Shown: positions 7,891 to 17,287, counted from the first letter of the stretch. The stretch: DNA of 64,000 bases from Bordetella parapertussis (GCA_945903445.1 CAMDNZ010000013.1:13238-77237); one strand, 5' to 3'. Notes: generated from the letters alone by a model not told the origin. A program made the numbers and translations.

Positions 7891-10134
7891 ATGAGAAGTT
7901 GCGGGCTTATACCGATTTTTCGATCAGCCACGATCATTCTGGCTATCAGTGCCTCCGCTACGGCGGCTGCGACCAATCCCATCAATAGCCCATATGTCGG
8001 CCGCGAAGCGAGCGAAAACGCGTTCTACTCCGCGTTCTTCGGCAGTTCGCCACGCAGTGTCGATCCCACGGTATCGTTTGCGTCTAGCGACACTCAGATC
8101 ACGTACAACAGTTATGAACCGCTGTTTCGCTATCACTACCTGAAGCGGCCGTACGAACTGGAAGGATTGGCGGCCGAGGCGGTGCCCCGTCCGGCGTTCT
8201 TCGATGCGCAAGGGGCTCGTCTGCCCGATGACGTCGCCGGCGATCGGGTCGCTGAAAGCGTCTACGACATCAAGATTCGGCGCGGAATGCGTTTTGCCCC
8301 GCATCCTGCGTTTGTACTGAAGTCCGACGGCACCCAACACTACGTTCCCATCGACTTCTCGTCTCTGCCCGATGTGAAGCGGCCGCTGGATTTCCCTCAA
8401 ACCGGCTCGCGCGAGGTGACTGCTCACGATTACGTCTACGGCATCAAGCGGATTGCGAGTCCGCGCGTGCCATCGCCTGCCATGGCCAGCGTCGGGCGAC
8501 GCATCATCGGCATGGACGCGTTCGAAGACACCCTGCTGGCGGCCGAAAAAACGCTAAAAACGCAGGGCGCGCAAGCCGCACGGTGGCTGGATTTGCGGCA
8601 ACATCGGCTGGCAGGTGTCGAGGCACTGGACGATTTCACTCTGCGGATTCGGGTCAAAGGCCGCGATCCTCAAGTGCTGTATTGGATGGCGATGGTTTTT
8701 TTCTCGCCGATTCCGTGGGAAGCAGACAATTTTTACGCGCAGCCCGGCATGGCCGAGCGCAATTTGATCTGGGGGCGGTGGCCTGTGGGTTCGGGCCCGT
8801 ATATGCTGACCGACTTTTCGCTGAACCAGGGTTACACCTTGGAGCGAAATCCCAATTATTGGGGCTTTCCTTATCCGTGCGAGGGCAAGCCCGGAGACCG
8901 CGAGGCGGGCATGCTGGCCGACTGTGGCAAGCCCACGCCTTTCATCGATAAGCTGGTCTACCGCTACGAAAAAGAAAGCGTGCCCATGGAGGGCAAATTC
9001 GAGCAGGGTTATTACGACAGTCCAATGCTCGATCGCTCGGAGTACGGCCGCAACTTGAGCTTGGCCATGCAAGACTATGCCGAACGGGCGCAGTTGTTCA
9101 AAGAACGCGGATTTCAATTGCCGGAAGTCATCGAGCAGACTTCCTGGTATTTGTCATACAACTGGCTGGATCCCGTACTGGGTCAAGGCGATACGCCAGA
9201 GCAGGCTGAACGCAACCGCAAGCTGCGCCAGGCGTTGTCGATCGCTTTGGACTGGAACGAATACATCGTCATTTTCAACGGCGGTAAAGGGGTCGTGGCG
9301 CATCAGCCTATCCCGCCGGGTATTTTTGGCTATCGACCCGAGTCGGAAAGCATCAATCCGGTGCTGTTCGATGTGGTCGATGGCAAACCGAAGCAAAAAT
9401 CGCTGGACGAAGCCAAGCGTCTGCTGGCCGAAGCAGGCTATCCCAATGGCCGAAACGCCAAAACCGGGGCGCCGCTGGTGATCAGCTACGACTCGATGAC
9501 GGGCGGTGGCAATAGCCCGGTATACGACTGGATGCGTCGCAGTCTGGGCCGATTGGGCGTGCAGTTGGATTTACGTGCGACCGACTTCAATCGTTGGCAG
9601 CAGAAAGCCGAGACCGGTGCCATGCAGTTGTTCATGTTCGGTTGGAATGCCGACTACCCGGATGCCGAGAACTTCCTGACCCTGTTTTATGGGCCCAACG
9701 GCAAAGTGGAGCATCGGGGTGAAAACTCTTCCAACTACAGCAACCCCGAGTACGACGCGCTGTATCGCAAGATGGTTTTACTGGATGACACGCCCGAGAA
9801 ACAAGCAGTCATCGATCGGATGGTCGATATCCTGAGGCGGGACACGCCAGTGATGTTCGGCTATAACCCAGCGGGTGCTGCGGCCTACCAACAGTGGGTG
9901 GGTAACGTCAGACCTGCAGTCGTGATTCGCAACACCGCCCAGTTTATGAAGCTCGATTCGGCGTTGCGGGTCGAGAAAATCGCCGAATGGAACCGGCCGA
10001 TTTTCTGGCCCCTGGCCGTCATTGTGTTTTTGCTGGTTTTGGTGTTGGGCATTTCTTGGCGCACGCTGCGTCGCGCGCAGCGTCAGACCGCTTTTGGCAC
10101 CCCTGCAGCTCAGGCCAAGGAGGCCAACCGATGA
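7891..10134 (+). CDS. Peptide-type ABC transporter substrate-binding protein with C-terminal membrane anchor
   Basis: 747 residues, against about 540 for typical DppA/OppA receptors. A signal peptide (residues ~1-27, ending ASATAAA) is followed by a family-5 solute-binding protein: YNSYEPLFRYHYL, then a lobe containing ERNPNYWG, and later LRQALSIALDWNEYI and MQLFMFGWNADYPDAENFL. The oddity is the end: a hydrophobic stretch (WPLAVIVFLLVLVLGISW, residues ~705-722) followed by a basic tail. The receptor should therefore be tethered to the inner membrane by its C-terminus instead of being free or lipid-anchored. It is the first gene of an importer operon and overlaps the next by ATGA. The ligand is unknown; an oligopeptide is the default inference. 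Confidence 0.9.
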   Translation: MRSCGLIPIFRSATIILAISASATAAATNPINSPYVGREASENAFYSAFFGSSPRSVDPTVSFASSDTQITYNSYEPLFRYHYLKRPYELEGLAAEAVPRPAFFDAQGARLPDDVAGDRVAESVYDIKIRRGMRFAPHPAFVLKSDGTQHYVPIDFSSLPDVKRPLDFPQTGSREVTAHDYVYGIKRIASPRVPSPAMASVGRRIIGMDAFEDTLLAAEKTLKTQGAQAARWLDLRQHRLAGVEALDDFTLRIRVKGRDPQVLYWMAMVFFSPIPWEADNFYAQPGMAERNLIWGRWPVGSGPYMLTDFSLNQGYTLERNPNYWGFPYPCEGKPGDREAGMLADCGKPTPFIDKLVYRYEKESVPMEGKFEQGYYDSPMLDRSEYGRNLSLAMQDYAERAQLFKERGFQLPEVIEQTSWYLSYNWLDPVLGQGDTPEQAERNRKLRQALSIALDWNEYIVIFNGGKGVVAHQPIPPGIFGYRPESESINPVLFDVVDGKPKQKSLDEAKRLLAEAGYPNGRNAKTGAPLVISYDSMTGGGNSPVYDWMRRSLGRLGVQLDLRATDFNRWQQKAETGAMQLFMFGWNADYPDAENFLTLFYGPNGKVEHRGENSSNYSNPEYDALYRKMVLLDDTPEKQAVIDRMVDILRRDTPVMFGYNPAGAAAYQQWVGNVRPAVVIRNTAQFMKLDSALRVEKIAEWNRPIFWPLAVIVFLLVLVLGISWRTLRRAQRQTAFGTPAAQAKEANR

Positions 10135-11108
10135 CCGCGTACATTCTTCGCCGTATGTTGTATGGCGTGTTCATTCTGATCGGCGTGAATCTGTTTACGT
10201 TCATTCTGTTCTTTGCCGTCAATACACCCGACGACATGGCGCGTATATCCATTGGCGGACAACATGTGTCGCAAGACGCCATCGACCGTTGGAAGACGGT
10301 GCGTGGCTACGATAAACCCTTGTTCATCAATACCGAAGCGGCTGGCACGGAAAAACTGACCGATACCATTTTCTATACCCGATCGGTGCCGCTACTGACC
10401 TTGAACTTCGGCTCGGCCGATCACGGCCACGACATCAACAGCGAGATCGCTCAGCGCGTGGGCCCCAGCTTGGCACTCGCTGTCCCGGTGTTCGTGTTGA
10501 GCCTTATCGCCAGCATCGGTTTCGCTCTCGTACTGGTGTTTTTCAGAGCCACTCAGCTGGATTTCTGGGGCGTGGTGCTGTGCGTGATTCTGCTGTCGAT
10601 TTCACTCCTGTTCTATATCATCGCCGGGCAGTGGCTGTTTGCGAAGGTGCTTCGTCTGGTGCCTTACTCCGGATTCTCGTGGGGCTGGGAATCGGCAAAG
10701 TTCCTGGCGCTTCCCATTTTGGTTGGTGTACTGGCTCGTCTGGGGCCGGAAGCGCGCTTTTACCGAACGCTGTTTCTGGAAGAAATCGGCAAGGACTATG
10801 TGAGAACGGCCAGAGCCAAGGGTTTGCCCGAGCGGGTGGTCTTACTTAAGCATGTGCTGCGCAACGCCATGTTGCCCATTCTGACCAGTTCGGTTGCGGT
10901 GTTGCCCTTGCTGTTTTTGGGTAGCCTGATTTCCGAGTCGTTCTTTGGCATTCCTGGGCTGGGCTCATACACCATCGACGCAATCAACCAGCAGGACTTC
11001 TCTGTGGTGCGTTCGATGGTGTTCTTGGGATCGGTGTTGTATATCGCCGGGCTGCTGCTGGCAGATATCTCTTACACCATCGCCGATCCGCGTATCCGCT
11101 TCGAGTAG
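10131..11108 (+). CDS. ABC transporter permease, DppB/OppB type
   Basis: 325 residues starting MTAYILRRMLYGVFILIGVN, the usual N-terminus of the first permease in peptide importers. Several membrane helices follow, and the cytoplasmic EAA loop is seen as YVRTARAKGLPERVVLLKHVLRNA, where the ATPase docks. AAGGAGG precedes the ATG by about 6 nt, and the ATG overlaps the stop of the receptor gene. It ends 6 bp before the second permease. Role: one half of the inner-membrane channel. Confidence 0.93.
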   Translation: MTAYILRRMLYGVFILIGVNLFTFILFFAVNTPDDMARISIGGQHVSQDAIDRWKTVRGYDKPLFINTEAAGTEKLTDTIFYTRSVPLLTLNFGSADHGHDINSEIAQRVGPSLALAVPVFVLSLIASIGFALVLVFFRATQLDFWGVVLCVILLSISLLFYIIAGQWLFAKVLRLVPYSGFSWGWESAKFLALPILVGVLARLGPEARFYRTLFLEEIGKDYVRTARAKGLPERVVLLKHVLRNAMLPILTSSVAVLPLLFLGSLISESFFGIPGLGSYTIDAINQQDFSVVRSMVFLGSVLYIAGLLLADISYTIADPRIRFE

Positions 11109-11114
11109 ACCACC

Positions 11115-12578
11115 ATGCCCCAATTTGTCTTGCTCTGGACCGATCTCGCCCTATGGGGCCTCGTATTGGCCGCAGTCGTCTATGCCTTCATCGTTCGTCG
11201 TAGTCCTAACATGCGCGCCAATTGGCGACGCGTGCTGACAGATGCACCTGCCATGTGTTCCGCCGTGGTGTTGAGCATATTCGTCGCGATCGGCCTTCTG
11301 GACTCGATTCATTTTCGCCCGCAACTGCCCGCTGCGCCGGGCGCATCCTCGGATTCACCCCGGACATACGCGCCTATCGTGCGGTCGGCCTTGGAAGAAC
11401 TGGTACGAGGGTCCTTGTTGACTCAACCCGAGCGGCGGTTCTCGGCACCGCTGGCTACTCGGACCTACTACAAGGAAAGCATGCTAACCGACAAAGGGCC
11501 GGTGCGCGATTTTCGTCGATTGGAGCATGGTGCTCGGCACCTTGCCGATCCGGATGCCCCGCGTGGCGGGGATATCGCTGCGCGCGCATCAGGCGGCGCA
11601 GCCGTGGGCCTGGCCGTGTGGGCGGCTACCGCCTTCATGGTGGTAGTTCTGCTGCGGCGGCGTCGCGACGGCTGGCGAGAGGCCGCCCGCGACCTGCGGC
11701 ACAACGATACTAGCGTGCCGGTGCGCGCGATGCTGATCACGTGGCTGGTGCTGACCTTGGGTGCCGGTGCAGTCGGCGGGCTGGTGACGGGATATCACCC
11801 GTTCGGCACCGATCAGGTCGGCAACGACGTGTTGTGGCAGGCGCTGCGCAGCATCCGCACGGCGCTCGTCATCGGCAGTCTGACGACCTTGGCCATGCTG
11901 CCACCCGCACTGATTCTGGGCATTTCGGCGGGTTACTTCAAAGGTCGCGTCGACGACGTCATCCAATACGTCTACACCACATTGACCTCGATTCCCAGCG
12001 TGTTGCTGGTGGCCGCCTGCGTGCTGTTGATGCAAGCGTACATCGACACGCATCCCGAGTTGTTCCCGACCTCGGCCCAGCGTGCCGATCTGCGGCTCTT
12101 TTTGTTGTGCATGATCCTGGGATTGACCGGCTGGGCTGCGTTGTGCCGTTTGCTGCGCGCCGAGACGCTCAAGCTGCGAGAACAAGAATACATTCAGGCT
12201 GCTCGTGCGTTCGGCGTTTCGCACTTTCGCATCATGTTGCGGCACATTCTGCCTAACGTCATGCACATCGTTCTCATCACACTCGTGCTCGAATTTTCGG
12301 GGCTGGTGTTATACGAGGCGGTTCTGTCTTATCTGGGGATCGGGGTGGACCCCACCATGGCCTCGTTTGGCGCCATGATCGACTCGGCCCGTATGGATAT
12401 GTCGCGTCAGCCCATGGTCTGGTGGAGCCTGGTGACGGCATTCGTGTTCATGCTGGCTCTGGTGCTATCGGCCAACCTGTTCGCCGATGCCGTCCGGGCG
12501 GCGTTCGACCCCCGCAGCCGGGCGTTTCGAGCGCAGCGCCGCCGCCCCCGTCTGATCGACGCCCGTCATGGCTCCTGA
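11115..12578 (+). CDS. ABC transporter permease, DppC/OppC type, enlarged
   Basis: 487 residues, about 180 more than ordinary DppC. The C-terminal ~270 residues are canonical: HPFGTDQVGNDVLWQALRSIRTAL, then the EAA loop YIQAARAFGVSHFRIMLRHILPN and YLGIGVDPTMASFGAMI. The N-terminal ~220 residues hold a membrane helix at 7-26, another around 48-66, a hydrophilic loop of about 100 residues (residues ~70-165), a third helix near 167-185 and an arginine-rich segment. The inserted loop would be periplasmic by topology and might contact the membrane-tethered receptor; that is inference. Confidence 0.9.
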   Translation: MPQFVLLWTDLALWGLVLAAVVYAFIVRRSPNMRANWRRVLTDAPAMCSAVVLSIFVAIGLLDSIHFRPQLPAAPGASSDSPRTYAPIVRSALEELVRGSLLTQPERRFSAPLATRTYYKESMLTDKGPVRDFRRLEHGARHLADPDAPRGGDIAARASGGAAVGLAVWAATAFMVVVLLRRRRDGWREAARDLRHNDTSVPVRAMLITWLVLTLGAGAVGGLVTGYHPFGTDQVGNDVLWQALRSIRTALVIGSLTTLAMLPPALILGISAGYFKGRVDDVIQYVYTTLTSIPSVLLVAACVLLMQAYIDTHPELFPTSAQRADLRLFLLCMILGLTGWAALCRLLRAETLKLREQEYIQAARAFGVSHFRIMLRHILPNVMHIVLITLVLEFSGLVLYEAVLSYLGIGVDPTMASFGAMIDSARMDMSRQPMVWWSLVTAFVFMLALVLSANLFADAVRAAFDPRSRAFRAQRRRPRLIDARHGS

Positions 12579-12588
12579 GGATCGCCGA

Positions 12589-14355
12589 ATGAATACCACG
12601 CACACGCCCACCGACGCGCCCTTGATGCAGATCAGCGGTTTACGCATTGCGATCGAGAACGAAGATTCTCTCGTGCCGGTCGTCCGCGATCTGGCGTTGA
12701 CCATCGCCCGGGGCCAGACCTTCGCTCTGGTGGGCGAATCGGGCTGCGGTAAAAGCATGACGGCTTTGGCCATGTTGCGCTTGCTACCGGATGCTGCACG
12801 AACGATCGCCGGGCAAATCCGATTGACCGATTGCGACATCACCATGCTGGCCGAGACAGACATGCAGCACGTGCGTGGCGGTCGCATCGGCATCATTTTT
12901 CAAGAACCGTCCACCAGTCTGAATCCGGTCATGCCCATAGGCGAGCAGATCGCGGAAATCATTCGAGTTCATACGCTCTTGCGCGGCAATGCCGTGCGCG
13001 CGCGGGTATTGCATTGGTTAAAGCGCGTCGGCATACCGGATGCCCAGCGGCGAATGAACGATTATCCGTTCCAGTTCTCCGGAGGCCAGAAGCAACGCAT
13101 CATGATTGCGATTGCGCTGGCAGCCGAACCGAAACTGTTGATTGCCGACGAACCGACGACCGCTTTGGATGTCACTGTGCAGGCCCAGATTTTGGCTTTG
13201 CTGGCGGATATTCAACGCGAGCTGGGAATGGCGATGTTGCTGATCACGCACGATCTTGCCGTCGTGCGGCACACCGCGCATCATGTCGCGCTGATGCGAG
13301 CGGGCGAGATCGTTGAAAGTGCGCCGGCCGACGTTTTTTTCGATCGGCCTACGCATCCTTATGCCTTGTCTTTGTTCGCCGCGATTCCGACTTATGCCAA
13401 ACGAGGTCGGCGATTGTCCGGCGTTCCAGCAAAAACCACCCAGGCTTTTGGGTCTGCTTCCGCTATTTTGGCACCTACTTCGGCGCCTATACCGGCAACC
13501 GCCGGTCAAGACCCTGGCGCGCCCTTGCTTTCTGTCGTCGATCTGAAGGTTCATTATCCGATTCGAGGCGGCTTGCTCAAACGGGTCAAGGGTCATGTCA
13601 AAGCCGTCGACGGCGTGAGCTTCGATTTGTATCCGCGCGAGACCTTGGTGCTATTGGGCGAGTCGGGCTGCGGCAAGACCACGACGGCAAAAGCGCTATT
13701 GCGCTTGATCGATGGCGCGCATATCTCGGGCCACGCATCGATGACGGGCACCGATTTGTTGACCGCTTCGCGCACGGCGCTGGCGGCCATGCGACGCGAT
13801 ATTCAGATCGTGTTTCAGGATCCCTTCGCTTCCTTGAATCCTCGCATGCGAGTGGGGGCGATTCTTCAAGAGGGCGTACGTGCTTTAGGTGCGGGCGAAA
13901 GCAAGGATAAGGGCAAGAGCAATGGCGAGGGTAAGGGCGACGATTCGACCCGCCGAATCGCCGACCTGCTCGACCGGGTCGGTTTGCCGGCCAACACCGT
14001 CGATCGCTACCCCCACGAGTTCTCGGGGGGGCAACGCCAGCGAATCGCTATTGCGCGCGCCTTGGCCGTGTCTCCCAAGATATTGATTTGCGACGAACCG
14101 ACATCCGCGCTGGACGTGTCTGTTCAGGCGCAAATCCTCGATCTTCTGCGCGACTTGCAAGGCGAATTAGGAATTGCTTATCTCTTCGTCACCCACAATT
14201 TTGGGGTGGTCGAATACTTGGCCGATCGAGTGGCCGTGATGGATGGCGGCCGTATCGTGGAAATCGGCTCGGCTGAAACCGTACTGCATGAACCGAGTCA
14301 CGCTAGTACGCGCCATCTGCTGGCTGCGGTGCCACGCTTGGATAGCCCAGCGTGA
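12589..14355 (+). CDS. ABC transporter ATP-binding protein, two fused ATPase domains (DppD-DppF type)
   Basis: 588 residues with two complete nucleotide-binding domains. First: Walker A GESGCGKS, Q-loop FQEPSTSLNPVM, signature FSGGQKQR, Walker B LLIADEPTTALD and ITHDLA. Second: GESGCGKT, FQDPFASLNPRM, FSGGQRQR, LICDEPTSALD and VTHNFG. All catalytic residues are present in both. A short linker rich in Lys, Gly and Ser (KDKGKSNGEGKGDDS) interrupts the second domain after LQEGVRAL. GAGGA 8 nt upstream supports the ATG at 12589; an ATG at 12568 is in frame and overlaps the permease gene. One protein supplies both ATPases of the importer. Confidence 0.92.
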   Translation: MNTTHTPTDAPLMQISGLRIAIENEDSLVPVVRDLALTIARGQTFALVGESGCGKSMTALAMLRLLPDAARTIAGQIRLTDCDITMLAETDMQHVRGGRIGIIFQEPSTSLNPVMPIGEQIAEIIRVHTLLRGNAVRARVLHWLKRVGIPDAQRRMNDYPFQFSGGQKQRIMIAIALAAEPKLLIADEPTTALDVTVQAQILALLADIQRELGMAMLLITHDLAVVRHTAHHVALMRAGEIVESAPADVFFDRPTHPYALSLFAAIPTYAKRGRRLSGVPAKTTQAFGSASAILAPTSAPIPATAGQDPGAPLLSVVDLKVHYPIRGGLLKRVKGHVKAVDGVSFDLYPRETLVLLGESGCGKTTTAKALLRLIDGAHISGHASMTGTDLLTASRTALAAMRRDIQIVFQDPFASLNPRMRVGAILQEGVRALGAGESKDKGKSNGEGKGDDSTRRIADLLDRVGLPANTVDRYPHEFSGGQRQRIAIARALAVSPKILICDEPTSALDVSVQAQILDLLRDLQGELGIAYLFVTHNFGVVEYLADRVAVMDGGRIVEIGSAETVLHEPSHASTRHLLAAVPRLDSPA

Positions 14356-14711
14356 AATACACCGTCGTTCGGCAACACCGAAGCGAATATCCCTACCCCA
14401 TATGCTTAACCCAGGGCGATGCACTGACCATTGGGGCGCGATACGACGGGCCGGAAGGCTGGAGCGAGTGGTATTTTTGCGAGGTGCCCGGGCAAGCGGG
14501 TGCTTGGGTTCCAAGACAACTCATCGAGCGCGTGTCGGGTACCTGCGGGCTAGCCAAGGAAGACTACAGCTCGCGTGAATTGGATGTCGACGTGGGCGAT
14601 GTTTTGTCGGCTACTCGGCACATCGACGGCTGGGTCTGGTGTCATCGCGCATCGCCGGACGATGCGGGCTGGGTGCCCATGAGTCATCTGACGCTCGCCC
14701 CAGCACGCTGA
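14352..14711 (+). CDS. Small protein with two SH3-like domains
   Basis: 119 residues starting at a GTG that overlaps the stop of the ATPase gene (GTGA). Two similar halves are visible: YPICLTQGDALTIGARYDGPEGWSEWYFCE...AGAWVPRQLI and SRELDVDVGDVLSATRHIDGWVWCHRA...AGWVPMSHL. The pattern of a GD turn, a WxWC or WYFC strand and a terminal WVP is that of variant SH3 domains. No signal peptide is seen, so it should be cytoplasmic. Translational coupling places it in the ABC operon, yet no functional link to transport is known to me. It could be a passenger gene. Confidence 0.75.
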   Translation: MKYTVVRQHRSEYPYPICLTQGDALTIGARYDGPEGWSEWYFCEVPGQAGAWVPRQLIERVSGTCGLAKEDYSSRELDVDVGDVLSATRHIDGWVWCHRASPDDAGWVPMSHLTLAPAR

Positions 14712-15244
14712 AAAACTGGCTTCCGCGCGCGTGGCGCGTCTTTGCGTGGCGGGCACCAACCGCTCGGTCGCATCGTCGGCCCGGCGGGGTCATCCAGTTT
14801 GGGGGCGATCGCTACTGGCCACATGAATCGAGCGTCGTCGCTGTACTGCGACGATCGATCGGTGCCGAAAATAAAGCCACATGGCGCTGGTTTCGATAAC
14901 CGACGAAACCCCTTTTGAATAAAACGTACTGTCGCCGGAAAATACCACCCAAACGGGTGAGATAAGCGTCGTCCATTCGAAAGATGCCCGAGGAAACGTA
15001 AGAGGCAAGTAAGTTAATCGAGCCGCCGCTGCGCTTAATTATTCTAGTTACAAGAAATCCGTCATTATCGATAGGTTTCAGGGAAAACCCTAGTTTTTGC
15101 TAATGCTTATAGCCATGAAACTCGTTTTGCACAATAGCAAAGCTTAATTCATCAACGCATATATATCGATATCGACGCATATGCGAATTCAGCAGTATCT
15201 GTTTGTTAAATGGATTTTTGACACATTTATGTGAGATTTTAATA
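14712..15244. other. Intergenic stretch without a gene
   Basis: About 530 bp between the SH3 gene and the MHYT remnant. Base composition becomes AT-rich after about 14,890. No credible ORF, RNA gene or terminator was seen. The only structured items are the short palindrome AGGGAAAACCCT at 15080-15091 and CGCATATGCG near 15176. Confidence 0.6.
15080..15091. promoter_or_regulatory. Possible operator AGGGAAAACCCT
   Basis: A perfect inverted repeat of AGGG/CCCT around AAAA in an AT-rich region, about 150 bp before the MHYT remnant. Two-fold symmetric sites of this shape are bound by some LuxR/NarL-type response regulators, but that link is only a guess. It may be a leftover of the decayed gene's promoter. 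Confidence 0.3.
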
Positions 15245-15717
15245 ATGGCAGCTGGCGGCAGCGTACCTCTTTTATTCGACAGCGCGCTTGTCTCGCTGTC
15301 CTACGCCATCGCTGTTCTGGGTGCGTTGGGCGTGTCGATGGCCGCGGCTCGGATTCGTAGAGTGGGCGGGGTCGGGCTGAGAACGGGATATATCGCTTTG
15401 GCCGCGTTCGCGCAGGGTGGGGTGGGAAGGGCGTCGCGTTATGGTTTGTCGCAAGTTCGACGTTTTCGACGATGCGCTGTCTGATCGGTGGCGTCATTGC
15501 CGGTGCAGGCGTTGCAGCAATGCATTACATCGGGGTTTTGGCCCTGCACATTCCCGCCGACATGACGTGGGATAAAGGTTTGCTCTTGGTAGCGGTGGCC
15601 ATAGTTGCGGCTGGCACGCCTCTGTGGCTCGCGATGCGAATTCAGCTGTGGCAGACCTCTAAACAATATCGCGCCGATACCTTGGCGCTCATGGATGAAC
15701 TGATACGTCGATGCTAG
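15245..15717 (+). pseudogene. Decayed MHYT-domain sensor gene
   Basis: Two blocks in different frames resemble parts of an MHYT membrane sensor. Block one, from the ATG at 15245, reads LVSLSYAIAVLGALGVSMAA and then YIALAAFAQGGVG, as in the first helices of the domain. After about 15,425 the similarity continues in another frame as GGVIAGAGVAAMHYIGVLAL, the repeat with the MHYT-type motif, followed by LLLVAVAIVAAGTPLWLAMRI and a stop at 15717. The first MHYT motif and roughly one repeat between the blocks are missing, so there is at least one frameshift plus a deletion. MHYT domains are proposed to sense O2, CO or NO and usually precede GGDEF/EAL or kinase domains; no such output domain remains here. 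Confidence 0.65.
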
Positions 15718-15928
15718 GACAAGCGCTGTGGTGGTCGTTGTTCATTTCGGCAGGGCTCGCTGGCGGACGGCTTACTCACGGTATCGAACCGCGACCGCAG
15801 CGCGTCGAAGGTCGTGCCCGAGGCGAGCGAATGCGATTACGCCAGCGCTATTTAACTGGATGGCGATTCGCCTACCCGGTGGGGCCGCTGGAACATCAAG
15901 ATATGCCGGGATTCTCGAGGTGAACAAC

Positions 15929-17242
15929 ATGAAAGCGCATACCAGGGAATGGGTCGGACTTCAGCATGGCGATTGCTTTCTGTTCTGCTCTCAGGACAGT
16001 GCGGTGGTGGCGCGGTTAGGCTCGGCCTTGGGCGACCGAAATCTCTTGACCCAGGAAGTTCCCTCTCAGGAAAAACTGGCCCAACGCTTGACCGAAATCG
16101 GGCCGAAATTGGTCTTCCTCGATTTTACCTTGGACCCGCTGTCGCCGGGCAAGCTGCTGCAGACCAGCGACTTGGCAAAGACGCTGGACCGCATCGCCCC
16201 TGGTTTACCGCGAGTGGCGGTGGGTTCCATCGCCCAGCCGGAAAGCACGATCGCGGCATTGCGGGCTGGCGTGGCCGACTTCGTCGATCCGAATGGCGAT
16301 CCACAAGAAGTACGCGATGTCGTCAATAGCGTGCTGAGTCTGTCGGATGGGCAAAATGAGGTCTCGACTGTGCCGACCATCAAGCGTAGCGTGCTGGTAT
16401 TGGGTACGCGCCCCGGTGTAGGGGTCAGCACCTTGGCCGTTCATCTGGCGGGCCTGCTGCAGGATCGACTGTTCGAAACGGCCCGCTCACGGCATAGTAG
16501 TGCCGAGGCGCACGAGTTGTCCTTGGCCGAACGTGTGGCCCTGATGGACCTCGGCTTGCCGGCCGGCGATTGCCAGCTGTATATGGGTGTCGATAGCGAA
16601 TTCAGTTTCGTCGATGCGGCACGCGAGTTGCACCGCGTCGATGCGAGCTCGTTGGCCTTGGCCATGGTCAGAGCCCATAATGGCGTGAGCATGTTGTCGC
16701 TGCCCAAGAATATGGCCGAAATTCGTAAGGTCTCTCAGTCCGAATCGCTGATGCTGTTCGAGCGTATTCGCGAGACTTTTGGCATGTTGATTATGGATGC
16801 GGGCGGTTTCTCGCATCCCGAATTCGTCGCCGGCTTGGCGTGTGCCGCTAATGAAACGTGGCTGGTCACCGACCAGAGCGTCGGTTCATTGGCGTCCCTG
16901 GATGCGCAGCTCAAGTCGCTCGACGCACAGCATGTCGATGCTGGCCACCTCAAACTCGTGGTGAACCGGTACGACGAGCGTTATGGCATGACGGCCATGC
17001 AGATCGCCGAGCGATTCGGTCTGCCTTTGGCCGGCACCTTGCCCGATCGCGCCTTGCCACTGATCGTATGCGGCAACCAAGGCAAGCTGCTGCATGAGAT
17101 GTCGGAGCGGGATTTGTACATCCGAGCCATGACAACACTTGCAGACGCTGTCCTGACCGCACCCGTCGGGATGAATCGTGCGCGCAACGGCTGGCTGGCG
17201 GCGTGGTTGCCCAATGTGCATCGTCGCCTGGCCCCGATGTGA
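15929..17242 (+). CDS. CpaE/TadZ-like atypical ParA/MinD ATPase (orphan)
   Basis: 437 residues. Residues ~15-140 look like a receiver-like domain (LVFLDFTLDP, LRAGVADFVDPNGDPQEV). From residue ~153 a MinD/ParA-type fold starts with VLVLGTRPGVGVSTLAVHLAGLL; the P-loop has Val where the invariant Lys should be, as in many CpaE/TadZ proteins. ALMDLGLPAGDCQLYMGV and LIMDAGGFSHPEF follow as the expected strand motifs. TadZ/CpaE proteins place Flp/Tad pilus or secretion machinery at a cell pole, but no other tad genes are within the window. CGAGG 8 nt before the ATG at 15929 marks the start; an in-frame extension upstream to 15728 looks non-coding. Confidence 0.75.
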   Translation: MKAHTREWVGLQHGDCFLFCSQDSAVVARLGSALGDRNLLTQEVPSQEKLAQRLTEIGPKLVFLDFTLDPLSPGKLLQTSDLAKTLDRIAPGLPRVAVGSIAQPESTIAALRAGVADFVDPNGDPQEVRDVVNSVLSLSDGQNEVSTVPTIKRSVLVLGTRPGVGVSTLAVHLAGLLQDRLFETARSRHSSAEAHELSLAERVALMDLGLPAGDCQLYMGVDSEFSFVDAARELHRVDASSLALAMVRAHNGVSMLSLPKNMAEIRKVSQSESLMLFERIRETFGMLIMDAGGFSHPEFVAGLACAANETWLVTDQSVGSLASLDAQLKSLDAQHVDAGHLKLVVNRYDERYGMTAMQIAERFGLPLAGTLPDRALPLIVCGNQGKLLHEMSERDLYIRAMTTLADAVLTAPVGMNRARNGWLAAWLPNVHRRLAPM

Positions 17243-17287
17243 CGCACCGATAGAAAGGGCGCAAGCATGAAAACAAGCCATTCATAT

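Noticed and set aside
15728..15928. N-terminal extension of the CpaE-like protein by 67 residues
   Set aside because: Arg/Ala-rich, not protein-like, and a good ribosome site precedes the ATG at 15929.
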